From Lachnospiraceae bacterium (GTDB lineage Bacteria; Bacillota; Clostridia; Lachnospirales; Lachnospiraceae), in the NCBI GenBank assembly GCA_900751785.1, contig CAADSM010000092.1:1-5467 (forward strand): a stretch of 5,467 bases of DNA, written 5' to 3'. A model generated the notes under the pieces. That model worked only from the letters and a program-made list of their open reading frames with translations. It was not told the origin of the DNA and ran no database searches. A program made the translations under genes and the position numbers. Positions 1 to 5,304 of this stretch are shown here, one piece after another (within the stretch, counting starts at the first letter, position 1; every line of letters starts with the position of its first letter).

Positions 1-42
1 GGGGGGGGGGAGAAAAAGACCGGGCCGGCATTGTGGGGAAAT

Positions 43-82
43 AAAAAAAAAAAAGGGCGGCCTTTTGTTCCGCCCGCTTTTT
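43..82. terminator. Bidirectional intrinsic terminator upstream of yihY
   Basis: A perfect six-base stem, GGGCGG (55-60) with CCGCCC (70-75), encloses a nine-base loop. On the + strand it is followed by G and then CTTTTT, which can end transcripts entering from the left. On the - strand the same stem is followed by the complement of the 12-A tract at 43-54, an excellent U tract. It therefore probably serves convergent genes or insulates both directions. The gene to the left lies outside the window. The structure is read directly; function is inferred from the standard hairpin plus U-tract rule. Confidence 0.65.
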
Positions 83-180
83 CCTTCTGCGGTTATTTTT
101 ATCATGACGGGAAAACGGTGCGGCTTCGGCAGGGCGGGCGTATCGTGTCCGGTCAGATCAAATATTTTCAGGTATTGATA

Positions 181-185
181 AGGAG
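181..185 (+). promoter_or_regulatory. Ribosome binding site that fixes the yihY start at 193
   Basis: AGGAG lies seven bases before the ATG at 193. The open frame runs back to a TTG at 31, but that upstream part crosses the terminator hairpin at 43-82, has no ribosome binding site and encodes no membrane-protein-like sequence. The start at 193 is therefore preferred. Confidence 0.8.
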
Positions 186-192
186 TTTTCAA

Positions 193-1080
193 ATGGAGAA
201 GAGGGACCATCTGAAAAAGAGAATACTGAGGATCATTGTGACGATAAATTCGCATCACACGGGGGCATATGCGGCTCAGGCAGCCTATTTTTTTGTGCTC
301 TCGCTGATCCCAATCTTTCTGCTTCTCCTGACTATGGTGCAGTTTACTCCGGTGACGATGAACGACGTGCTGCAGGCTGTGCTGCAGGTATTCCCGTCCA
401 CAGTGACGCCGCTGATCCGTTCGATCGTGATACAGGTTTACACTCAGTCAGGCGGCGTTATCCCGCTCACGATCATTGTTGCGCTCTGGTCGGCTGGGAA
501 AGGAGTTCTGTCGGTCACATCCGGACTCAACTGTATTTATGCAAACATAGAGACGAGAAATTATATTTATCTGAGGCTGAGGGCGTCCCTGTATACGGTG
601 ATCTTTCTTTTGGCGATCATGCTCTCGCTTGTACTGTCGGTTTTTGGGAACAGTATCAGTGTAATGCTGTATGAGCATCTGCCGTTTTTGAGCAGTGTGG
701 TCGATTTTATCATCCGGATCCGGACATTTGTGACGCTGGTCGTCCTGACAGTATTCTGGGATCTTGTGTATAAGTTCCTGCCGAACCGGAAGAACCGTTC
801 CAAGACGACGCTGAGGAGACAGCTCCCGGGAGCGCTGTTCACCGCATGCGGGTGGCTGCTGATCTCGTTCGTGTTCTCGATGTATCTGGATATCTTCACG
901 GGATTTTCGAGCATGTACGGAAGTCTCACCACGATCATCCTGATCATGCTCTGGCTGTATGGATGTATGTATATCATACTGCTGGGCGGAGAAGTGAACG
1001 CCCTTCTGGAACGTTATTACTGGAAACAACGGACTTGCAGGCTTGACAAACGGAAAACCTATGATAAAATGGAAGAGTGA
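193..1080 (+). CDS. YihY/virulence factor BrkB family inner-membrane protein
   Basis: This 295-residue integral membrane protein has the usual length and organisation of the YihY/BrkB family. Six hydrophobic segments are visible at about residues 27-48, 88-110, 130-155, 170-196, 210-232 and 243-265. Family hallmarks are AAYFFVLSLIPIFLLLL in the first helix, PGALFTACGWLLISFVFSMY in the fifth, and GSLTTIILIMLWLY followed by GGEVNALLE in the last. The N-terminus (MEKRDHLKKR) and C-terminal tail are basic and probably cytoplasmic. The family's molecular role is not settled; the old link to ribonuclease BN was a misassignment and BrkB was named for serum resistance in Bordetella. I therefore give no substrate and no gene symbol. 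The start at 193 is set by AGGAG at 181-185. No terminator lies between its stop and the T-box terminator, and its last codons hold the promoter of the following leader. Nothing in the sequence ties its function to phenylalanine. Confidence 0.92.
   Translation: MEKRDHLKKRILRIIVTINSHHTGAYAAQAAYFFVLSLIPIFLLLLTMVQFTPVTMNDVLQAVLQVFPSTVTPLIRSIVIQVYTQSGGVIPLTIIVALWSAGKGVLSVTSGLNCIYANIETRNYIYLRLRASLYTVIFLLAIMLSLVLSVFGNSISVMLYEHLPFLSSVVDFIIRIRTFVTLVVLTVFWDLVYKFLPNRKNRSKTTLRRQLPGALFTACGWLLISFVFSMYLDIFTGFSSMYGSLTTIILIMLWLYGCMYIILLGGEVNALLERYYWKQRTCRLDKRKTYDKMEE
1043..1077 (+). promoter_or_regulatory. SigA-type extended -10 promoter for the pheST leader
   Basis: A perfect -35 box TTGACA (1043-1048) is separated by 16 bases from a -10 box TAAAAT (1065-1070). 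The -10 is preceded by TG (1062-1063), giving the extended -10 form TGATAAAAT. Transcription should start near 1077. The whole promoter lies within the last codons of the yihY gene. Its position, about 40 bases before the first stem of the T-box, is what a T-box leader promoter needs. A second, weaker TATGAT at 1109-1114 has no matching -35 box. Confidence 0.75.
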
Positions 1081-1306
1081 TTTGGCTGTTTAACAGTATA
1101 TAAAACAATATGATAAAAAAGCTGAGATCGTGTAAAGTAGAGACCCATTTTCTATCAGAGAGAGAGAATCACCGGCTGAAAGTTCTCTTTAGTTCAGATG
1201 GCGATCGAATTTCCCACGTGAGCTGTGCTTCTGAAAAATATAGAGTAGGGAGCGCCGTAGATTGTACGTTACACATACCGAGTGTCCGCGCTCCAGCGCG
1301 GGAAAC

Positions 1307-1340
1307 AGGGTGGTACCGCGAGATTTCAAGCCTCGTCCCT
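1307..1340 (+). promoter_or_regulatory. T-box antiterminator
   Basis: The alternative fold to the terminator pairs AGGG (1307-1310) with CCCT (1337-1340). It also pairs CGAG (1319-1322) with CTCG (1332-1335), slightly shifted, leaving a seven-base bulge TGGTACC (1311-1317). The first four bulge bases pair with the free ACCA end of uncharged tRNA. The 3' half (1332-1340) is also the 5' arm of the terminator, so the two folds exclude each other. This is read directly from base complementarity and agrees with the known T-box mechanism. Confidence 0.85.
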
Positions 1341-1360
1341 TTCAGGGACGGGGCTTTTTT
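1328..1360 (+). terminator. T-box attenuator (intrinsic terminator)
   Basis: GCCTCGTCCC (1330-1339) pairs with GGGACGGGGC (1345-1354) with one G-U wobble. The loop is short, and TTTTTT (1355-1360) follows. This strong intrinsic terminator forms when tRNA-Phe is charged and stops transcription before pheS. It is also the first terminator met by transcripts reading out of yihY. Confidence 0.93.
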
Positions 1361-1600
1361 GCGGGATGACAAGGACTGCGTGCAGCAGGCAGCACAATGC
1401 GGACGGCCATGCTTGCATGAGCCGGGTGCAGTGTGGTGTCTGCTATAGGCAGGCTGTCCGCGACCGAGATGAAGCAAAGCGGAATCGAGGTGCGGGACAG
1501 ACTGGCACGCAGTCCGGGCGTACAGGATCAGGGAAATATTATACGGGAAATACCGCAAGGGTATACCATGATGCCGTGTGCTGCACGGCAGACAGCGGAA
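1361..1600 (+). other. Long structured spacer between T-box terminator and pheS
   Basis: About 240 bases separate the attenuator from the pheS ribosome binding site, far more than the short distance usual behind a T-box. The region is GC-rich and full of inverted repeats. GCGGACGGCC (1399-1408) pairs with GGCTGTCCGC (1452-1461) over 10 bp with one wobble. ATGC (1409-1412) pairs with GCAT (1415-1418). TGCCGTG (1572-1578) pairs with CACGGCA (1584-1590), ending ten bases before the ribosome binding site. ATACC (1550-1554) can pair with GGTAT (1560-1564) around a GCAA-containing loop. A small AT-rich island (1534-1543) holds a -10-like TATTAT without a good -35 box. An open frame runs through to a TAA at 1606-1608, but its ATG at 1366 has no ribosome binding site and its composition is not protein-like. 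I see no second T-box or other known riboswitch here. Confidence 0.55.
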
Positions 1601-1605
1601 AGGAG
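1601..1605 (+). promoter_or_regulatory. Ribosome binding site of pheS, deciding between two adjacent ATG codons
   Basis: AGGAG stands three bases before the ATG at 1609 and six before the ATG at 1612. The second spacing is much closer to the optimum, so 1612 is preferred. The choice changes the protein by a single methionine. Confidence 0.7.
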
Positions 1606-1611
1606 TAAATG

Positions 1612-2631
1612 ATGAAAGAAAAACTGGAACAGATCAAAGCGGAGGCGGTCGCGCAGATCCAGGCTGCCGACCTGCCTGAGAAACTCAACGACGTGCGTGT
1701 GAAGTTCCTCGGAAGAAAAGGTGAGCTCACTGCAGTGCTCAAGGGGATGAAGGATGTTGCGCCGGAGGAAAGACCGAAGGTGGGACAGCTGGTCAACGAC
1801 ACAAGAGCGGCCATCGAGCAGCTGCTGGATGAGACGAAGGTAAAGATGGAGAAGGCCATCCGCGAGCAGAAGATGAAAGAGGAAGTCATCGACGTGACGC
1901 TCCCGTCCAAGAAAAATATCATCGGCCACAGACATCCGAATACGATCGCGCAGGAAGAAGTAGAGCGCATCTTCGTTGGCATGGGATATGAGGTCATTGA
2001 AGGGCCGGAGATCGAGTATGATGAGTACAACTTCGAGAAACTGAACATCCCGGCGGACCATCCGGCAAAGGATGAGCAGGATACGTTCTATATCAATAAG
2101 GAGATCGTGCTGCGTACCCAGACGTCGCCGGTCCAGGCCCGCATCATGGAGCAGGGAAAACTCCCGATCCGCATGATCTCTCCGGGAAGAGTGTTCCGTT
2201 CCGACGAAGTGGACGCTACGCATTCACCATCCTTCCATCAGATCGAAGGGCTTGTCATCGACAAGAACATTTCCTTTGCAGATCTGAAGGGAACGCTGGA
2301 AGTGTTTGCCAAAGAACTGTTCGGTACAGAGACAAAGACGAAATTCCGTCCTCACCATTTCCCGTTCACAGAGCCGAGCGCAGAGATGGATGTGAGCTGT
2401 TTCAAATGCGGCGGAAAAGGATGCCGCTTCTGCAAAGGATCCGGCTGGATCGAGATCCTCGGCTGCGGCATGGTGCACCCGCATGTGCTTGAGATGTGCG
2501 GGATCGACCCGGAAGAGTATGGTGGATTCGCGTTTGGCGTCGGGCTTGAGCGTATCGCGCTTTTGAAATATGAGATCGACGACATGAGACTTCTCTATGA
2601 GAATGACATCCGCTTCCTGAAACAGTTCTGA
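1612..2631 (+). CDS. pheS: Phenylalanine--tRNA ligase alpha subunit
   Basis: PheS is the catalytic alpha subunit of the cytoplasmic alpha2-beta2 class II synthetase that attaches phenylalanine to tRNA-Phe using ATP. The protein has 339 residues, the normal bacterial length. Residues 1-85 form the charged N-terminal coiled coil that binds tRNA. The catalytic core follows with motif 1 near GPEIEYDEYNFEKLN (131-145), motif 2 with GRVFRSDEVDATHSPSFHQ (192-210, including the conserved Arg196 and Glu199), the phenylalanine-pocket segment FPFTEPSAEMD (250-260), and motif 3 with FGVGLERIALLKY (308-320). A cysteine cluster C-x2-C-x4-C-x2-C (263, 266, 271, 274) precedes GWIEILGCGMVHP; as I recall, Gram-positive PheS proteins commonly carry such a cluster. 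The start at 1612 is chosen over 1609 because of the spacing to AGGAG. Expression is under the upstream Phe T-box, and pheT follows. No key residue appears to be missing. Confidence 0.97.
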   Translation: MKEKLEQIKAEAVAQIQAADLPEKLNDVRVKFLGRKGELTAVLKGMKDVAPEERPKVGQLVNDTRAAIEQLLDETKVKMEKAIREQKMKEEVIDVTLPSKKNIIGHRHPNTIAQEEVERIFVGMGYEVIEGPEIEYDEYNFEKLNIPADHPAKDEQDTFYINKEIVLRTQTSPVQARIMEQGKLPIRMISPGRVFRSDEVDATHSPSFHQIEGLVIDKNISFADLKGTLEVFAKELFGTETKTKFRPHHFPFTEPSAEMDVSCFKCGGKGCRFCKGSGWIEILGCGMVHPHVLEMCGIDPEEYGGFAFGVGLERIALLKYEIDDMRLLYENDIRFLKQF

Positions 2632-2637
2632 CACAGG

Positions 2638-2766
2638 ATGCCCCGGCGAAGGAAGAGCCCTGACAAAGAGGATAACTGCGTAGAAAAAGCGGGAAGTCCG
2701 CAGGAAGAAAACCCTGCGGGAAGATTTCGATGGATTTTGGAAACAGAAGGAAGGAAAGGTAGTTAA
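2638..2766 (+). CDS. Possible 42-residue small ORF bridging pheS and pheT
   Basis: An open frame starts with ATG six bases after the pheS stop, in the same frame as pheS, and ends with TAA one base before the pheT ATG. The peptide would be highly charged, beginning MPRRRKSPDKEDN and ending ILETEGRKGS, with no recognisable domain, signal peptide or membrane segment. There is no Shine-Dalgarno sequence at a proper distance; only AGG directly abuts the ATG. Translation would therefore need reinitiation by ribosomes finishing pheS. An open frame of this length can easily arise by chance, so this may simply be non-coding spacer. The exact fit between the two genes is the only reason to list it; it could act in translational coupling. 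Confidence 0.2.
   Translation: MPRRRKSPDKEDNCVEKAGSPQEENPAGRFRWILETEGRKGS
2697..2720 (+). other. Hairpin in the pheS-pheT gap
   Basis: CCGCAGG (2698-2704) pairs perfectly with CCTGCGG (2713-2719) around an eight-base A-rich loop, with a possible closing U-G pair outside. No U tract follows, so it is not a typical terminator. It could be an mRNA-stability or processing element between the two cistrons, or it may have no role. The rest of the gap is purine-rich and leads into the pheT ribosome binding site. Confidence 0.45.
2753..2759 (+). promoter_or_regulatory. Ribosome binding site of pheT
   Basis: GGAAAGG lies in a purine-rich run eight bases before the ATG at 2768. It is weaker than the AGGAG of the other two genes. 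The overlapping small open frame ends between it and the start codon. Confidence 0.55.
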
Positions 2767-2767
2767 G

Positions 2768-5188
2768 ATGAATACTTCATTATCATGGATAAAAGCATAT
2801 GTTCCGGACCTCGATGTGACTCCTCAGGAGTACACGGATGCGATGACGCTCTCCGGAACAAAAGTAGAAGGATATGAGAAACTGGACGCAGATCTTGATA
2901 AGATCGTGATCGGACAGATTGATAAAATCGAGAAGCACCCGGATGCGGATAAGCTGATCATCTGCCAGGTGAACATCGGCACGGAGACGATCCAGATCGT
3001 AACAGGCGCCCCGAACGTAAAAGAGGGAGATAAGGTTCCTGTTGTCCTGGACGGAGGCCGCGTGGCAGGCGGACATGAGCCGGGACAGAAGGTCGCAGGC
3101 GGAGTGAAGATCAAGAAAGGAAAACTGCGCGGCGTAGAGAGCTTCGGTATGATGTGCTCTATCGAAGAGCTCGGTTCTACAAGGGAAATGTACCCGGAGG
3201 CTCCGGAGTACGGAATCTATATCTTCCCGGAGGATGCGGTCGTAGGTGAGAGCGCGATCAAGGCGCTTGGACTGGACGACGCCATTTTCGAGTACGAGAT
3301 CACATCCAACCGTGTGGACTGCTTCAGCGTTGTCGGTATCGCGAGAGAGGCAGCTGCTACGTTCCGCAAGGAGTTCAAGCCGCCGGTGGTCACGCCGACT
3401 GGCAACGATGAGGACGTCAACGATTATGTGAAAGTTACGGTAGAAAATACAGACCTCTGCCCGCGCTACTGCGCAAGGGTAGTGAAAAATATCAAGATCG
3501 GACCGTCTCCGAAGTGGATGCAGAGAAGGCTCGCTTCAGTGGGAATCCGCCCGATCAACAACCTTGTGGATATCACGAACTACGTGATGGAAGAGTACGG
3601 ACAGCCGATGCACGCTTATGACCTGGATACGATTGCCGACCGTCACATTATCGTCAAGACTGCGAAAAACGGAGATAAGTTCGTCACACTGGACGGACAG
3701 GAGAGAACGGTCGACGAAAATGTGCTCATGATCTGTGACGGCGAGAAAGAGATCGGTATCGCAGGCATTATGGGCGGTGAGAACTCCATGATCACGGACG
3801 ATGTGAAGACCATGCTTTTTGAGGCGGCGTGCTTCGACGGAGTGAACATCCGCAAGTCCAGCAAGCGGATCGGACTGAGGACGGACGCTTCTGCGAAGTT
3901 CGAGAAGGGACTTGACCCGAACAATGCGCAGGCAGCCATCGACCGCGCGTGCCAGCTCGTGGAAGAGATGGGCGCAGGCGAAGTCGTAGGCGGGATCGTG
4001 GACGTCTACGGGAAAAAGAAAGAGCCTGTGAGAGTTCCATTTGACGCACAGAAAGTCAATGAACTGCTGGGAACAGATATTTCGGAAGAAGAGATGCTGG
4101 GATACTTCAAGATGATCGATCTTGAGTATGATGCGGAGACAAAGGAAGTGATCGCGCCGACCTTCCGCCATGACCTCTTCCGTCTTGCCGATCTTGCAGA
4201 GGAAGTGGCAAGGTTCTACGGATACGACAATATCCCGACCACGCTCCCGGCAGGCGAGTCCACCACAGGAAAACTGTCGTTCAAGCTGCGCATCGAGAGA
4301 GTAGCGAAAGATATCGCGGAGTTCTGTGGATTCAGCCAGGCGATGACTTATTCCTTCGAGAGCCCGAAGGTGTTCGATAAGCTTCTCCTTCCGGCTGACT
4401 CACCGCTGAGAAATGCGATCGAGATCATGAATCCGCTGGGCGAGGACTACAGCATCATGAGAACGAGCACACTCAACGGAATGCTCACCTCTCTTGCTAC
4501 AAATTATAATAGAAGAAACAAGGACGTGCGTCTGTATGAGCTGGGCAATATCTACATCCCGAAAGCACTGCCGCTCACTGAGCTTCCGGATGAGAGGATG
4601 CAGCTCACCCTGGGCATGTACGGCGACGGAGATTTCTTCACGATGAAAGGCGTTGTGGAAGAGTTCTTCGAGAAGATCGGCATGAAGGAAAAGGAGAAGT
4701 ATGATCCGAACGCAGGAAAGACATTCCTTCACCCGGGACGTCAGGCGAATATCATCTACGGAGGAAAAGTCGTCGGATATCTCGGCGAGGTCCATCCGGA
4801 GGTCGCAGACACATACGGGATCGGAGAACGTGCATATATCGCAGTGATCGATATGCCGGAGATCCTGCCCTATGCTACATTTGACAGAAAGTACACGGGA
4901 ATCGCGAAATATCCGTCCGTGACCCGCGATATCAGCATGGTCGTTCCGAAATCTATTCTCGTGGGAGAGATCGAGGAAGTGATCGAGAAGAAGGGCGGCG
5001 CTCATCTGGAGAGCTATAAGCTGTTCGACCTGTACGAAGGCGCACAGATCAAAGACGGCTTTAAGTCCGTTGCATATTCCATCGTGTTCCGCGCAAAGGA
5101 CAGGACGCTGGAGGAAGCGGATGTTTCCGCGGCAATGAAGAAGATCCTGAAAGGTCTGGAAGAACTGGGGATTGAACTGAGACAGTAA
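2768..5188 (+). CDS. pheT: Phenylalanine--tRNA ligase beta subunit
   Basis: PheT is the beta subunit of the alpha2-beta2 phenylalanyl-tRNA synthetase. It carries tRNA-binding surfaces and the site that hydrolyses mischarged Tyr-tRNA-Phe. The 806 residues match the full-length bacterial form. Domains in order are: the N-terminal part (1-39); an EMAP/OB-fold tRNA-binding domain (about 40-150, with KHPDADKLIICQVNIG and IVTGAPNV); the linker motif SNRVDC (180-185); the B3/B4 editing domain (about 215-390, with RPINNLVDITNYVM, GQPMHAYD, IAGIMGG and RTDASAKFEKGLD); the B5 domain (about 420-490); the catalytic-like core without active site (about 497-690, with NPLGEDYSIMRTSTLNGML); and the FDX-ACB anticodon-binding domain (about 714-805, starting KYPSVTRDISMVV). 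It is co-directional with pheS and probably cotranscribed, although the 136-base gap is long for this operon. No frameshift or truncation is visible. Confidence 0.98.
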   Translation: MNTSLSWIKAYVPDLDVTPQEYTDAMTLSGTKVEGYEKLDADLDKIVIGQIDKIEKHPDADKLIICQVNIGTETIQIVTGAPNVKEGDKVPVVLDGGRVAGGHEPGQKVAGGVKIKKGKLRGVESFGMMCSIEELGSTREMYPEAPEYGIYIFPEDAVVGESAIKALGLDDAIFEYEITSNRVDCFSVVGIAREAAATFRKEFKPPVVTPTGNDEDVNDYVKVTVENTDLCPRYCARVVKNIKIGPSPKWMQRRLASVGIRPINNLVDITNYVMEEYGQPMHAYDLDTIADRHIIVKTAKNGDKFVTLDGQERTVDENVLMICDGEKEIGIAGIMGGENSMITDDVKTMLFEAACFDGVNIRKSSKRIGLRTDASAKFEKGLDPNNAQAAIDRACQLVEEMGAGEVVGGIVDVYGKKKEPVRVPFDAQKVNELLGTDISEEEMLGYFKMIDLEYDAETKEVIAPTFRHDLFRLADLAEEVARFYGYDNIPTTLPAGESTTGKLSFKLRIERVAKDIAEFCGFSQAMTYSFESPKVFDKLLLPADSPLRNAIEIMNPLGEDYSIMRTSTLNGMLTSLATNYNRRNKDVRLYELGNIYIPKALPLTELPDERMQLTLGMYGDGDFFTMKGVVEEFFEKIGMKEKEKYDPNAGKTFLHPGRQANIIYGGKVVGYLGEVHPEVADTYGIGERAYIAVIDMPEILPYATFDRKYTGIAKYPSVTRDISMVVPKSILVGEIEEVIEKKGGAHLESYKLFDLYEGAQIKDGFKSVAYSIVFRAKDRTLEEADVSAAMKKILKGLEELGIELRQ

Positions 5189-5202
5189 TTGGTGTAAGAT
5201 AC

Positions 5203-5242
5203 AAGATGCACCGCATGGTATGATGCCGTGCGGTGCATTTGT
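5203..5242 (+). terminator. Hairpin just after pheT, probable intrinsic terminator with short U tract
   Basis: ATGCACCGCATGG (5206-5218) pairs with CCGTGCGGTGCAT (5226-5238) over 13 bp with one G-U wobble and a seven-base loop. It sits 17 bases after the pheT stop. Only two further T residues follow before G, so the U tract is weak. The stem is very stable and ideally placed, so it probably ends or protects the pheST mRNA, perhaps together with the next hairpin. Confidence 0.6.
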
Positions 5243-5252
5243 GCGATAAACC

Positions 5253-5304
5253 GGCAAGCGCCTGCCGTGCCCGCACGAGCAGGCATTTGCTTTTGCTGCT
5301 TGCC
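5253..5304 (+). terminator. Second, nested hairpin after pheT, possible back-up terminator
   Basis: The inner stem pairs GCCTGCCGTG (5260-5269) with CACGAGCAGGC (5274-5284), leaving one bulged A at 5278. It is followed by ATTTGCTTTTG, a broken T-rich stretch. An outer pair of arms, GGCAAGC (5253-5259) and GCTTGCC (5298-5304), is perfectly complementary and would enclose both the hairpin and the T-rich stretch. The inner fold resembles a terminator with an imperfect U tract. The outer fold is an alternative that would hide that tract. Confidence 0.45.

Larger units (their letters stand above)
1117..1360 (+). ncRNA. T-box riboswitch leader, phenylalanine-specific, controlling pheST
   Basis: This cis-acting leader RNA senses uncharged tRNA-Phe. 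The Stem I base pairs AGCT (1120-1123) with AGCT (1221-1224) and CGTG (1129-1132) with CACG (1215-1218). The specifier loop has AGTA (1136-1139) on its 5' side. On its 3' side GAAT (1207-1210) is followed by the specifier codon TTC (1211-1213), which matches the GAA anticodon of tRNA-Phe. The AGAGAGA bulge region (1157-1167) and the apical GGCTG (1174-1178) are the conserved distal elements that contact the tRNA elbow. AGTAGG at 1244-1249 resembles the Stem II S-turn. Stem III pairs CCGCGC (1286-1291) with GCGCGG (1296-1301). The T-box consensus AGGGTGGTACCGCG is at 1307-1320. Its UGGU bulge (1311-1314) fits a tRNA ending ACCA, and tRNA-Phe has discriminator A. The element precedes pheS, which agrees with the specifier. 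Exact Stem II pairings were not resolved. Confidence 0.95.

Noticed and set aside
31..192. In-frame upstream extension of yihY by 54 codons from a TTG at 31
   Set aside because: It crosses the terminator hairpin, has no ribosome binding site and does not resemble the family N-terminus. The ATG at 193 has AGGAG at ideal spacing.
1110..1448. Open frame across the T-box leader
   Set aside because: The region is explained by the structured T-box RNA, with no ribosome binding site and no protein-like features.
1514..1544. Possible internal promoter for pheST with -10-like TATTAT at 1537-1542
   Set aside because: No acceptable -35 box or extended -10 TG at the right distance. It would also bypass T-box control.
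1282..1608. Open frame running in the pheS frame through the T-box and spacer to a TAA just before pheS
   Set aside because: It overlaps the T-box terminator. Neither the start near 1282 nor the ATG at 1366 has a ribosome binding site, and the composition (many Cys, Arg, Gly) is that of translated GC-rich non-coding sequence.
1528..2223. Long minus-strand open frames opposite pheS, pheT and yihY
   Set aside because: They are shadows of strongly supported plus-strand genes and show no family resemblance.
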